From JBBSJZ01 sp041739875 (lineage in GTDB: Bacteria; Planctomycetota; Planctomycetia; Pirellulales; Pirellulaceae), in the NCBI GenBank assembly GCA_041739875.1, contig JBGSNA010000012.1:1-64000 (forward strand): DNA of 64,000 nt, written 5' to 3'. Positions 37,259 through 46,653 of this stretch are shown one piece after another. The position numbers and the translations under genes are program-made. Position 1 is the stretch's first letter, and every line of letters begins with the position of its first letter. Below the pieces are notes generated by a model, which saw only the letters and a program-made list of their open reading frames with translations, ran no database searches and was not told the DNA's origin.

Positions 37259-38110
37259 TTAGTTTGGCTGGCGAATCCAGAGCTTCGCACGCTCGGCTTG
37301 CGCTGGCGGGAGCGGCGGTGCTGGCTCAGCCTCCGGTGCGTGTTCGGCAAGCGACTCACTTGCTGGTCTCGCCGCGCGACTGGAGACGAACGTGTCTCGG
37401 CTAGCAACTTCCTGGGAGCCAGCTTCAGGGGCGCTGCTGTAACCCAGCGGCCTCGGCAACGCGACTTGGGCGTCGACCGCAAAGCCATTGAATCGATCCG
37501 CCGGCGCGGCGGTCGGCATCGCGGCCATGCTAGTCGGCATCGCGGTCGCGCTACCAACAAGTGGCCCGCGAGGGTACTGGGGCGGTGCCGAGTAAGCCGG
37601 CGTGGCACCCATCTGGGCCCGCGCCAGATCACCGATCATGACGCTCGCGTGATCCGCTTGCTGGCGCGTCACAGCGGCACCTGACTGGAAATCGACGCTG
37701 GCGCTAAACCGTTCCGCGACGACTTTGGGCCGAGGCAACTCGGCGGTGCCATCGGAGAACGATTCAGGCATTTCGATGAACCGCTCGCCCTGCATCGGTT
37801 CGGAAATATGACGAGGCATCCAGGAGGGGCTGCCAACGGCTGTTGCGTGAACTTCAGTCGACGGGCTGAAGTTCACGTCGACGGTCGAGGTGTCCAAGGG
37901 TGTGACCGTCGGGCCTGTCGCGCGGACGGCAGCATCAAGGGTTGCTCGCTCGTTGGAGCTGCGACGGAACGGCAATGCGGCGAGCGTACCGCCTGAGACG
38001 ATGAGAACGCCCAGTGTGAGATTGCGCAAGAGTTGACTCGGAGGCTGGATGGTTTGTGAGCGCCGAGAGTCGATGCGAGCTGGAAAACTCGCTGGGATTG
38101 ACCTCGGCAA
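37259..38110 (-). CDS. Membrane-anchored Ala/Pro-rich protein, unknown function
   Basis: This 283-residue protein has one hydrophobic segment (about 28-47, LLRNLTLGVLIVSGGTLAAL). A long Ala/Pro/Ser-rich region follows, and the protein ends in AKLWIRQPN. The only start codon after the upstream stop is TTG at 38110, or later non-ATG codons, so the N-terminus is uncertain. It resembles the protein at 21705-23075 in design (N-terminal anchor, low-complexity middle, C-terminal IRQP). I do not recognise a family. Confidence 0.65.
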   Translation of the reverse strand: MPRSIPASFPARIDSRRSQTIQPPSQLLRNLTLGVLIVSGGTLAALPFRRSSNERATLDAAVRATGPTVTPLDTSTVDVNFSPSTEVHATAVGSPSWMPRHISEPMQGERFIEMPESFSDGTAELPRPKVVAERFSASVDFQSGAAVTRQQADHASVMIGDLARAQMGATPAYSAPPQYPRGPLVGSATAMPTSMAAMPTAAPADRFNGFAVDAQVALPRPLGYSSAPEAGSQEVASRDTFVSSRAARPASESLAEHAPEAEPAPPLPPAQAERAKLWIRQPN

Positions 38111-38441
38111 CCAGCTTCGTCCGTGAAACTAAAACAGATTGCGTCTTGCAAGAGTGACTTATCGACAACCGCCAGCCGCAGCTTGAGTGGGACTCGGAAA
38201 AAACTCGAGAAACTTTTCCAGGCTAATGATTCGCCGCCAGAACGTTGCGAGACAAATCTGCCCCAAACGACGCGGCTCTTTCCCAGACGACGTGGACAAG
38301 CTTTTTTACATTCGGGTCGGGAGGGAGCTCCACGCTAGCATCTCTTCGGGGACAGCTGTCAACATTCCAGTCCTGCTGTTACATTTTTCGGCTCACTCGA
38401 ACCAGAACCCCGAGCCCCGAACCCCCACCCGCGCGAGAGTC
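38111..38441. other. Divergent intergenic region before ychF
   Basis: These 331 bp separate the anchored protein (minus) from ychF (plus) and should hold both promoters. A long in-frame extension of ychF to 38187 exists, but it encodes no YchF-like sequence. No repeat is evident. Confidence 0.5.
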
Positions 38442-39530
38442 ATGGAAGCCGGAATTGTTGGCTTGCCCAATGTTGGCAAAAGCACGTTGTTCAATGCGTT
38501 GACCTGTTCCAAGTCAGCCCAGAGCGCGAATTACCCGTTTTGCACCATTGAGCCCAACGAAGGGGTCGTGAGCGTGCCCGACGAACGGCTAACTCGCATC
38601 ACGCAATATATTGTGCCGCAAAAGATCATCCCCTCCGCGATCAAGCTTGTTGACATCGCGGGAATCGTGAAGGGGGCGAGCGAAGGCGAAGGACTTGGCA
38701 ACAAATTCCTCAGTCACATTCGTCAAGTCGATGCGATCGTCCAAGTCGTGCGCTGTTTCGAAGACCCCGACGTCATCCATGTCTCGGGGAACGTCGATCC
38801 ACTTGCAGACATCGACACGATCGAGACGGAATTAATGCTCGCCGACATGCAGACACTCGAGAACGCACTGGGCAAAGCAGAACGCACGGCGCGAAGCGGC
38901 GACAAGGAAGCCAAGTTGCGTGTCGCAGCGATCGAAAAGTGCAACGCACACCTGGACGCTGGCCAGCCGCTTCGGACACTCAAATTGGTCGACGCTGAAC
39001 TGGCATCGATTAGCAGCTTTGGTCTCATGACCGCCAAACCGGTACTCTACGTTGCCAATGTCGACGAGAACGACTTGGCCGGCGAACATGAGCTGGTCCA
39101 AAAAGTTCGCGCGTATGCCGAGTCGGCTGGCGCAAGCGTCGTTTGCGTTTGTGCCAAGCTCGAATCGGAACTTGCGGAACTCGACGAGGAAGAGCGGCAA
39201 GAGATGCTGAAGGAAGTCGGCCTCGCTGAACCAGCCCTCAATCACATCGCTCGAGCGACTTACCGCACGCTGGGACTGCAGAGCTACTTCACCGCTGGCG
39301 AGAAGGAAGTTCGCGCTTGGCCCGTTCCAATCGGCGCGACCGCGCCCCAGGCCGCTGGTGTGATTCACACGGATTTCGAGAAAGGGTTCATTCGCGTAGA
39401 GATCTACACGCTTCCCGACCTGGAACAATACAAGAACGAAAAAGACATCCGCCAAGCTGGCAAGTTGCGTGTCGAAGGCAAGACCTATGTCATGCAAGAC
39501 GGTGATATCTGTCACTTCTTGTTCAACTAA
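38442..39530 (+). CDS. ychF: YchF/Obg-type GTPase (ATPase)
   Basis: This 362-residue cytoplasmic P-loop protein is of the Obg group. It has the P-loop GLPNVGKST (7-15), DIAG at the G3 position, and NVDE in place of the guanine-specific NKxD, which in YchF gives preference for ATP. A TGS domain closes the protein (VRVEIYTLPDLEQYKNEKDIRQAGKLR). YchF binds ribosomes and influences stress responses. The length is normal for the family. The ATG at 38442 begins just before the P-loop strand as in other YchF proteins. Confidence 0.96.
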   Translation: MEAGIVGLPNVGKSTLFNALTCSKSAQSANYPFCTIEPNEGVVSVPDERLTRITQYIVPQKIIPSAIKLVDIAGIVKGASEGEGLGNKFLSHIRQVDAIVQVVRCFEDPDVIHVSGNVDPLADIDTIETELMLADMQTLENALGKAERTARSGDKEAKLRVAAIEKCNAHLDAGQPLRTLKLVDAELASISSFGLMTAKPVLYVANVDENDLAGEHELVQKVRAYAESAGASVVCVCAKLESELAELDEEERQEMLKEVGLAEPALNHIARATYRTLGLQSYFTAGEKEVRAWPVPIGATAPQAAGVIHTDFEKGFIRVEIYTLPDLEQYKNEKDIRQAGKLRVEGKTYVMQDGDICHFLFN

Positions 39531-39614
39531 GCTTCTGGGTTAACCTAGCTAGCGAAGTCCTTGGCTGCGTCGCGCACACATTTACTCCCCACCTCCAACC
39601 TCAAATCCTGCCTT

Positions 39615-40685
39615 ATGAATCGTGCCTTTGCATTTTTGCCCTTCGTATTCCTGACCGTGATCTGCTGGGGTAACTACGGCCCATTGATGCACCACGGAAA
39701 AGTCTCGATGGGCGATGCGTTGCGTCCATTCGTCGGCGTCGGGTTCGCTTATTTTGCGATCGCCGTCCTCGTGCCGTTGGCACTGTTGATGGCCAAGGGC
39801 GAAAAAGGAGCATGGTCCAAAGGTGGCACAATCTGGTCGCTCGTCGCAGGCGCCGTCGGCGCGATCGGAGCACTGGGTGTCATCCTGGCGTTCAACTTCA
39901 ACGCTTCGCCGGTCTATGTGATGCCGCTCGTTTTCGGTGGTGCTCCCGTCATCAACACCCTCGTCACGATGGGCATGTCGGGCACATTCAAAGAGATCAA
40001 CAAAGTCTTTCTGCTCGGCGTGTTACTCGCCGCCGTTGGCGCCGCCGGTGTGCTGTACTTCAAGCCTGGACCACCACCACCAGCGCCACAAGTGGCTGCC
40101 GTTGATGGCGACGTTGAGGCTGCTGCTGATGGCGACGTTTCTGCAGATAACGCAGCTGCCGTCATCACTGCTGTTGCACCGCCAGCGAAAAACTATCCCG
40201 CGATTTACGCATCGGTACTCGCCGCCACCTTATGCTGGGGCGCGTACGGCCCGGTTCTGCACAAGGGACAAATGCTGATGAGCGGCAGCCGTCTGCGTCC
40301 GTTCCTTTGTGTCGGGTTGTCGTACTTCTTTATCGCCGTTGCGATCCCGCTTGGTATCTTGGCGGTCGTCCAAACGGCTGGCGAATGGAACTCGACAGGG
40401 ATGATGTGGAGCCTTGCTGGCGGAGCGGCTGGAGCGATCGGTGCGCTGGGGATCATCTATGCGTTCAATTTTGGCGGTAAGCCAGTTTTCGTGATGCCCT
40501 TGGTGTTCGGCTTCGCTCCTGTCATGAACACAATCACCTCGCTTACCGAGACGCATGCTTGGTCGCGCGTGGGCAGCATGTTTTGGGTCTCGCTACTTGT
40601 TGTGATCACCGGCGCCGTTCTCGTGCTGGTGTTTGCTCCCAAGCCGGGACACAAGCCAGCCCCGCCAGCACCTGCAGCGACGTAG
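39615..40685 (+). CDS. DMT-like membrane transporter with internal duplication
   Basis: This 356-residue membrane protein has two similar halves, each with about five hydrophobic segments. Both halves contain CWGxYGP, RPFxxVGxxYFxIAV, GAIGALGxxxAFNF and MPLVFGxAPVxNT. A Pro/Ala/Asp-rich linker (about 155-195) joins them. The ten-helix plan with two repeats fits the drug/metabolite transporter superfamily, but these motifs are not those of EamA, so the family call is tentative. The substrate is unknown. The ATG at 39615 is chosen because the first membrane helix follows directly. Confidence 0.8.
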   Translation: MNRAFAFLPFVFLTVICWGNYGPLMHHGKVSMGDALRPFVGVGFAYFAIAVLVPLALLMAKGEKGAWSKGGTIWSLVAGAVGAIGALGVILAFNFNASPVYVMPLVFGGAPVINTLVTMGMSGTFKEINKVFLLGVLLAAVGAAGVLYFKPGPPPPAPQVAAVDGDVEAAADGDVSADNAAAVITAVAPPAKNYPAIYASVLAATLCWGAYGPVLHKGQMLMSGSRLRPFLCVGLSYFFIAVAIPLGILAVVQTAGEWNSTGMMWSLAGGAAGAIGALGIIYAFNFGGKPVFVMPLVFGFAPVMNTITSLTETHAWSRVGSMFWVSLLVVITGAVLVLVFAPKPGHKPAPPAPAAT

Positions 40686-40701
40686 TTTCTCGCTCGCTCT
40701 T

Positions 40702-40770
40702 TCGTAGGCCAGGACCTGTCCTGGCAGTTTCCCAGACCTCAGATTCGCCAGGACGGGTCCTGGCCTACGA
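40702..40770. repeat. Nested palindrome of the TCCTGGC family
   Basis: TCGTAGGCCAGGAC at 40702-40715 is perfectly complementary to GTCCTGGCCTACGA at 40757-40770. Each side contains its own smaller palindrome (GCCAGGACCTGTCCTGGC and GCCAGGACGGGTCCTGGC). The element ends 2 bp before the ATG at 40773. This is the layout of paired REP elements, and the core matches the repeat at 28854-28890. Confidence 0.8.
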
Positions 40771-40772
40771 CA

Positions 40773-41192
40773 ATGAACGAACCATTGCCCGAAGAGTCTC
40801 CCGAATCGTCGGCCGAAGAGTCGCACGAAGAAACGTCGAATAGCTTGGCATGGTCCAGGGTGCGATCGATCGACGCGCAAATCGCGCACCTGTGGATGGT
40901 TCGCACGTTCCTGAAGCATGCTGACGAAGCTGAGGAAGACGAAGAGCTTCGTGACGTGGTTCGGGATCTGTATGATTTCATCCTGGCCCTCGGTCCGACG
41001 GATGAAATCGACGATCCCAATCGCTACTTAAAAGCAGTCAAGAAAAAGATCTCCAAGCTTGCGGCCGCGACGAAGATCTATGAAGAGATTCAACCAGAAG
41101 TCAGCGGCCACACAAATTTTGTGATGGCCGCGAAGAGCTTACGATTAGTAACAGACGCGATTGCCGCGATCATTCGCAAAGAACAAGCCTAG
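40773..41192 (+). CDS. Small acidic protein, unknown function
   Basis: This 139-residue soluble protein has an acidic Glu/Ser-rich N-terminus (1-25). Mostly helical sequence follows (RVRSIDAQIAHLWMVRTFLKHADEAEEDEELRDVVRDLYDF, then KAVKKKISKLAAATKIYEEI). No signal peptide, metal site or known domain was recognised. The start codon lies 2 bp after a large palindrome, so the ribosome binding site would be inside that structure. No alternative in-frame start is nearby. Confidence 0.75.
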   Translation: MNEPLPEESPESSAEESHEETSNSLAWSRVRSIDAQIAHLWMVRTFLKHADEAEEDEELRDVVRDLYDFILALGPTDEIDDPNRYLKAVKKKISKLAAATKIYEEIQPEVSGHTNFVMAAKSLRLVTDAIAAIIRKEQA

Positions 41193-41212
41193 CACGAGCA
41201 GCATTGGATGCG

Positions 41213-41980
41213 CTACGTTGCTTTTGCCTTTTTGCGATTCCCAATGATGCCATCGAGCTTTGCTTTCTCCGACTTCAAAATCTCATCGGCAATGGTCGCT
41301 GGCTCGACGTCGCTGTGACCAATGTCATCGCTGCTCGCGAGCGTTCGCATTCGAATGTTTCGATACCAAACTGGGTCACCGTGGTCTTGGAACGATAGGT
41401 TCGCACCGCGACTTGATAAGTCGCCACCGCGCGCTTTCAACATTTCCACGTTGAAGCCCCATTTCTCATCGGTGTAATCAAAGTCGATGACTTTTTTTCC
41501 GTTGAGCCAATGCTGTATCACCGTTCCCTTGCACACGATTCGTCCTTCGTTCCATTCACCCACACTTCGAGTCGCGTCTTCGGAAGGTTGGAGACAGAAA
41601 TACAATGACGCGGCACTCGTGCGCGGGTTCTTGCCGTCCGAGTGAACCGCATTGTCGAGGACCTGGTACTCGTATTGCCCAGGTCGATAGTACACACCAC
41701 TGTTGCTGCCCTTGGCGACTTTCCACTCAAATCGAAGTTCAAAATCATCCGGCACCTTCGCATTGGAGTAAACGAGGCTACCGCCCTTGCCTTTGCGTGT
41801 GATCACACCCTCCTCAACAATCCAATTGCCCGAGTTCTTCCACCCTTGGAGCGTGCTGCCATCAAACAGCGATTCGAACCCCACAGATTGTTCGGACTTG
41901 TCGAGCCTCGGCGTGTCGCCGTGGACAGCCGTAAAACTGAGGCAAAGCAACGATAAAAACGCAATGAATGGCCGTAGCAT
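41213..41980 (-). CDS. Exported DUF1080 (3-keto-disaccharide hydrolase-type) protein
   Basis: This 255-residue protein has a signal peptide (about 1-22) and a DUF1080 domain: FESLFDGSTLQGWKNSGNWIVEEGVI, then DFELRFEWKVAKGSNSGVYYR, and the C-terminal ISFQDHGDPVWYRNIRMR-type motif (here LSFQDHG). The fold is a concanavalin-like jelly roll. Some members hydrolyse 3-keto-glycosides, and others are structural or binding proteins. About 40 residues after the domain are charged. The ATG at 41980 opens the signal peptide. It is divergent from the propeller gene at 42211. Confidence 0.9.
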   Translation of the reverse strand: MLRPFIAFLSLLCLSFTAVHGDTPRLDKSEQSVGFESLFDGSTLQGWKNSGNWIVEEGVITRKGKGGSLVYSNAKVPDDFELRFEWKVAKGSNSGVYYRPGQYEYQVLDNAVHSDGKNPRTSAASLYFCLQPSEDATRSVGEWNEGRIVCKGTVIQHWLNGKKVIDFDYTDEKWGFNVEMLKARGGDLSSRGANLSFQDHGDPVWYRNIRMRTLASSDDIGHSDVEPATIADEILKSEKAKLDGIIGNRKKAKAT

Positions 41981-42210
41981 TGGTAAATCCCAGCGAAAGG
42001 AATGCGGCGCTCGCATTGCCACCAAGGCGAATGCGACACCGACAGACGAGTGAAACGAATCGAGATTATAGTGTCTGGCATCGCGACGAGTGGCGGGTGC
42101 CGAATTCTCGTCCAACTCATTAAATTGAATCCTCAAACCGAGCCCCAGCATCCATGATTGGATCGCTGGATCCGATCGGTCTACTAACGCCTGGAGAATC
42201 GAGAAACACT

Positions 42211-43464
42211 ATGCGTGCTTTAGTTATGTTTGTGGTCGCTTGCTTTCCCGTCGCGACGTTCGCTGAGGATTGGCCGCAGTATCGCGGTATGACAGGCGAT
42301 GGGAAAACGGCGACTGTATTACCGCCCGTCACGTGGACCGGCCAAGGTCCGAAGCTACTTTGGAAAGTCCCGACGCCACTCGGTTTCAGCTCGTTCGCGA
42401 TCGCTGAGGGTCGTGCAATGACGCTTGTGTCGCGTGACGCCGCTGACGGCAAGCTGACGGAGTTCATTGTCGCTTTGGACGCGAACACAGGGAAAGAAAT
42501 TTGGAACGCCTCGCTTGGCGCAAGTGATTATGGTCACGATGGAGGCAACTCGGGCGCCGAAGACAATCGCGGTGGTGACGGCCCTCGATCGACTCCGACC
42601 ATCGATGGGAACCTGGTCTATGTTTATGACTCGCATCTCGTTCTTTCGTGCTTCGATGCTGAATCCGGCAATCTCGTTTGGCGACACGACATTGTCAGCG
42701 AGTTTGATGGTCGCAACATCAAGTGGCTCAACGCTAGCTCGCCAATCGTCGCTGGTGAGATGGTCGTCGTCGGTGGCGGCGGCGGAGGCCAGTCGTTTTT
42801 GGCATTCAATAAAGTGAGCGGCGACGTCGTCTGGAAAAGCGGCGATGAAACCATCACCCACGCGACACCAACGCTGGCGACGGTCAACCACACGGAGCAA
42901 ATCATCTTCTTTGTCGAATCCGGATTGGTTGCTGTGAATGTCAATACAGGCCAAGAATTGTGGCGATCGAAGTTTCCCTTCAGCGTATCCACGGCAGCTT
43001 CTCCAATCGTGGACAAAGATCGTGTTTATTGCTCGGCGGGATACGGAGTCGGCGCTGCGTTGTTTCAAATCGCAACGGGGAATGAACCCAAGGAATTGTG
43101 GTTCAAACCAAACGAGCTGATGAACCACTGGAGCACACCTATTGTCCATGATGGGCATTTGTATGGAATCTTTGAGTTCAAAAAGTACGGCAAAGCGCCG
43201 CTGCAGTGCGTTGACTTGACGACGGGTGAGATCAAATGGTCCGAGCGTGGTTTTGGACCGGGCAATTGCATCCTCGTCAACGACAAGCTCGTTGTTTTAT
43301 CTGACGCCGGCGAAGTAGCGATCGTCGAAGCGGTCCCGTCGGCCTACCGAGAAGTCGCACGAGCGAAAGTCCTCAGCGGTAAGTGCTGGTCGACTCCCGC
43401 ATACAGCGATAATCGAATCTACGTCCGCAGCACAACCGAAGCGGCATGCATCGCGTTGGACTAA
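42211..43464 (+). CDS. Exported PQQ-like beta-propeller protein
   Basis: This 417-residue protein has a signal peptide (about 1-19, ending TFA-ED) followed by PQQ-type propeller blades (DWPQYRGMTGDGKT, ALDANTGKEIWNA, CFDAESGNLVWRHD, AFNKVSGDVVWKS, VNVNTGQELWRS). It resembles the protein at 23895-25454 but lacks its glycine-rich tail. No catalytic motif for a quinoprotein dehydrogenase is seen. The ATG at 42211 is at the start of the signal peptide. Confidence 0.88.
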   Translation: MRALVMFVVACFPVATFAEDWPQYRGMTGDGKTATVLPPVTWTGQGPKLLWKVPTPLGFSSFAIAEGRAMTLVSRDAADGKLTEFIVALDANTGKEIWNASLGASDYGHDGGNSGAEDNRGGDGPRSTPTIDGNLVYVYDSHLVLSCFDAESGNLVWRHDIVSEFDGRNIKWLNASSPIVAGEMVVVGGGGGGQSFLAFNKVSGDVVWKSGDETITHATPTLATVNHTEQIIFFVESGLVAVNVNTGQELWRSKFPFSVSTAASPIVDKDRVYCSAGYGVGAALFQIATGNEPKELWFKPNELMNHWSTPIVHDGHLYGIFEFKKYGKAPLQCVDLTTGEIKWSERGFGPGNCILVNDKLVVLSDAGEVAIVEAVPSAYREVARAKVLSGKCWSTPAYSDNRIYVRSTTEAACIALD

Positions 43465-43554
43465 TGTGGCCGTCGCCATGTTCCTCATCCCGTTTTCTGC
43501 TCTGTGACTCTGTTCTACTGTGACTTTGCTCTCTAGTCCTTTGTTGGCGCGATC

Positions 43555-44332
43555 ATGAAACTACCTGGCATAACGCTTTTTGATTTGACGGGTCGTGTCG
43601 CAATCGTCACGGGCGGTTCGAAAGGACTCGGCAAAGCGATGGCTGCTGGCCTCGCTTCTGCCGGCGCGAGTCTTGTCTTGGCAAGCCGCAATCAGTCGGA
43701 ACTGGATGTTGCAGTATCCGAAATCCAGTCGGACTTTGGTGTCGCTTGTATCGGCGTTGCCACGGATGTTGCCGAGCAATCACAGACAGAACACTTAGCC
43801 GCAGAAACGCTCGCCAAGTTCGGACGCATCGATGTGCTCATCAATAGTGCTGGGATCAATATCCGCGGCCCAATAGACGAGATCTCACTTGATCAGTTTC
43901 GCGAAGTCCAACGTGTGAATGTCGATGGCACTTGGTTGGCGTGCCGCGCAGTCCTTCCCGCAATGAAGGAAGCTGGACGTGGCCGCATCATTAACCTAGC
44001 GAGCACCCTGGGGGATCGTCGGTCTCGCCAATCGCACGCCCTACACTTCGAGCAAAGGCGCCGTGGTTCAAATGACTCGCGCGCTTGCGTTGGAACTTGC
44101 TCCGTACAACATCATGGTCAACGCGATTTGCCCTGGTCCGTTTCTAACTCCGATGAACGAACCGATCGCAGAAAGCGAAGAAGCAAAGAAGTTTATCGTC
44201 GGCGCGGTGGCACTGAATCGCTGGGGACGGCTCGAAGAAATCCAAGGCTCTGCGATCTATCTCGCGAGCGACGCGGCGAGCTATACCACGGGAAGCATGA
44301 TGGTCGTCGACGGCGGATGGACAACGAGATAA
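43555..44332 (+). pseudogene. SDR-family oxidoreductase disrupted by a 1-nt frameshift
   Basis: The first frame encodes an intact Rossmann start (TGGSKGLG at 19-26) and NSAG, up to NLASTLG near residue 153. The frame is then lost at a run of five G (44010-44014). Removing one G restores GIVGLANRTPYTSSKGAVVQ, which includes the catalytic Tyr-x-x-x-Lys. The frame then continues to DGGWTTR and a stop at 44332. The corrected protein would be about 258 residues, normal for an SDR dehydrogenase. The break lies before the active-site Tyr and Lys, so the gene as written is inactive. It could be a homopolymer sequencing error. The substrate is unknown. Confidence 0.88.
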
Positions 44333-44343
44333 CGACGCTTCGT

Positions 44344-45333
44344 CTAGGACTTGCCGCTATACCAAACACCCCGAAGCCAATTGTGTCGACGCAGTTGCCG
44401 GAGTAGCGATTCAGGCATATCCGGCAACTCACTCACGGGTGCGATCATGCCGACTTGCGCTGCGCTTCGCATGCCAACGATGACAGTCGAGACTTCTGGC
44501 CGCGCGAGCACAAACTTCAACGCCACATCGGCTAGTGAGTATTGATTCGCGACCTCGGAACCCGCGAGGTCTTTGCGGATTTCTTCGACGCGTGCCACCG
44601 TGCGCTGCATCCGATCGCCTTCGAAGTATCGATGCCGGAAGTCGTCTTCGGGGAACGTATGATCGGACTTGTATTTCCCCGTGAGCGCGCCTTCGTCGAG
44701 CGCTACACGGACGATCACGCCCGTACCCGTTTCTTCCGCAACAGGAAGAATTTGCGAGACAGCCTCTTGGTCGAAAAGGTTGTAGATGATTTGCACAACG
44801 TCCACCAAACCGTCTCGCATCAACTCGATCACACAGGACTGGTCCTGCTCTGGAGTGCTGACACCGATCAAACCCACCTTGCCTTCATCTCGCAATTGGC
44901 GAAGCACCATCAACGGTTGCGGGTCATCATTCCAAGCCCTTGTCCATGTGTGCAGCTGGAGCAGATCAATTCGCTCGACGCCAAGGTTCTTGAGCCGCGA
45001 ATGGACGTTGTCACGCAGGTAGGCGGCGGAGTATCGGTCTTGCCAGCGACAATACGGACTTGGCGGCCAAGGCCCAGCGTCGGGTGGCGTCTTGGTCGCG
45101 ACAAGCATTTCGTCGCTGCGGTCCTTCAAGACTTGGGCAATCACACGTTCGCTTCGTCCGTCGCCGTATCCTGCCGCAGTGTCAATGAAGTTGATGCCTT
45201 GATCGATGGCTGCGTTCAGAGCCGCAATGGAATCCGTGTCGTCTTGGCCGCCCCATTGGCCGCCAAGTGCCCACGCACCAAAACCGATTTCCGAGACCTG
45301 GGGCCCATGGTTGCCGAGGGAGCGTGTTTTCAT
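44344..45333 (-). CDS. Aldo/keto reductase
   Basis: This 329-residue cytoplasmic NAD(P)H-dependent reductase has a TIM-barrel fold. The catalytic tetrad is complete: Asp51 and Tyr56 (FIDTAAGYG), Lys81 (VATKTPP) and His128 (LLQLHTW). The ATG at 45333 begins at MKTRSLGNHGPQVSEIGFG, the usual AKR opening. The frame continues upstream to 45510 without homologous sequence. Its 3' end lies 11 bp from the convergent SDR gene, so both oxidoreductases share a terminator region. Confidence 0.95.
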   Translation of the reverse strand: MKTRSLGNHGPQVSEIGFGAWALGGQWGGQDDTDSIAALNAAIDQGINFIDTAAGYGDGRSERVIAQVLKDRSDEMLVATKTPPDAGPWPPSPYCRWQDRYSAAYLRDNVHSRLKNLGVERIDLLQLHTWTRAWNDDPQPLMVLRQLRDEGKVGLIGVSTPEQDQSCVIELMRDGLVDVVQIIYNLFDQEAVSQILPVAEETGTGVIVRVALDEGALTGKYKSDHTFPEDDFRHRYFEGDRMQRTVARVEEIRKDLAGSEVANQYSLADVALKFVLARPEVSTVIVGMRSAAQVGMIAPVSELPDMPESLLRQLRRHNWLRGVWYSGKS

Positions 45334-45640
45334 GAAAGTGACTGGACTTGAGCAATTCTTGAGATTCGGACGACGAGCTAATGACAAGCTAACGATGCAA
45401 GAACTTAACTGCGCGTGAAACCGAGCGAAACCGGATGTGTGAGCCGCTAAAGTCCCCCACGCCGGGAATCTGTATCGATTAGCGAACAGGTTCGTTGGGC
45501 GGCGTGCCAAACATCACACCATTCGCATGTACGGCGAATGATGCACTCAACAAAAGGTCGGTCAGCTACCGAAATTTAAGCCCGAGGCAGTATTGCTGCC
45601 GCAATGAGTTCAATCTCCCCAAGCCGAGCGGCGGTGCTCG
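45334..45640. other. Intergenic region between divergent genes
   Basis: These 307 bp separate the aldo/keto reductase (minus) from the glycosyltransferase-like gene (plus). A short hairpin (GGCAG-TATT-CTGCC type) lies near 45585-45600. Nothing else stands out. Confidence 0.5.
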
Positions 45641-46597
45641 GTGTCTCATTCTAGGGTGGTCTCGGTGCCGAAGTTCTCTCCAACTCCTCGGTTGTCGATC
45701 ATTGTCCCAGTTGGCAGTGACATTCCAGCGTTTGAAAACACATTGATCAGTGTTCTGGAGAATCGTCCAGAACACAGTGAAATCATTGTCGCTCACGGCG
45801 GCAACTATGACGATCCATTCATGCTCGCCGACGAAGTCGAGTTTCTCGTTACGGCTTCCACACAACTCGCTCGAATCGTTGCTGAAGCAGCGAACGTCGC
45901 CCGAGGCCACATCGTTCATGTCCTGGCCGACGGGATCATCGCGACCGAAGGCTGGACGGAGCCTGCGCTTGAACTTTTCGAGCAACACGACACTGCGATC
46001 GTCGCACCGGTGGTTCGCGACCGTGAAACCGGAGATATCGTTAACGCAGGCTGGTTCGACTCGGCCGCTCGGCTTTGCCACGGACTCGCCGTTGGACAGA
46101 ATGAAGTCCGACGACGCGATATTAATCGTGTGGACGGTGCCTACCTGCAAGCTTCGTTCTGGCGTCGTGATGTGCTTGTAAGCCTAGAAAACACCTTTGA
46201 TTCCGCAAGCACTCTCGAATCCGCTTACGCACACACCCTCGTTGCCCAGGTCGCTGGATGGCGTTCCGCGTTGGCAACGAACTCGAACGTTTACTGTGAA
46301 CAACTTCCGGAGGAGTGGACCACATCGTCTTTCTCACGCGGCCAGCGTTTGCGTGCAATCCATGATTGTATCCACGGCGAAAGCTCTGGCACCGCAAGCT
46401 GCGTTCATTCGCTTCTACGCAACATGCTTCGTCCGTCGCAATACGCTGAGTGCCTCGGTCAAGCCGCCTCAACACTCGCGACAAGCAGCGTTCGCAAACG
46501 ATTGAATTTGGAATCAGTTGCCTCCGTCCAGAGCTCGGAACTAACAACGATTCGATTTGAACAGGAAGCTACCGCAAGCTACCGACGCGCCGCATAG
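45641..46597 (+). CDS. Family 2-like glycosyltransferase
   Basis: This protein of about 318 residues has a GT-A-type N-terminus (LSIIVPVGSDIPAFENTLISVL, then EIIVAHGG) and a VLADG block in place of the usual DxD region, which weakens the prediction of catalysis. No membrane segment is seen. The frame opens with GTG codons at 45641, 45656 and 45665. The one at 45665 has AGGGTGG upstream and may be the real start. A tandem CATAGCCAACCCG lies at the stop codon. Acceptor and sugar are unknown. Confidence 0.7.
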   Translation: MSHSRVVSVPKFSPTPRLSIIVPVGSDIPAFENTLISVLENRPEHSEIIVAHGGNYDDPFMLADEVEFLVTASTQLARIVAEAANVARGHIVHVLADGIIATEGWTEPALELFEQHDTAIVAPVVRDRETGDIVNAGWFDSAARLCHGLAVGQNEVRRRDINRVDGAYLQASFWRRDVLVSLENTFDSASTLESAYAHTLVAQVAGWRSALATNSNVYCEQLPEEWTTSSFSRGQRLRAIHDCIHGESSGTASCVHSLLRNMLRPSQYAECLGQAASTLATSSVRKRLNLESVASVQSSELTTIRFEQEATASYRRAA

Positions 46598-46653
46598 CCA
46601 ACCCGCATAGCCAACCCGCGTAACGAAACTGAATCCCTGAACTGCATAAGCAA

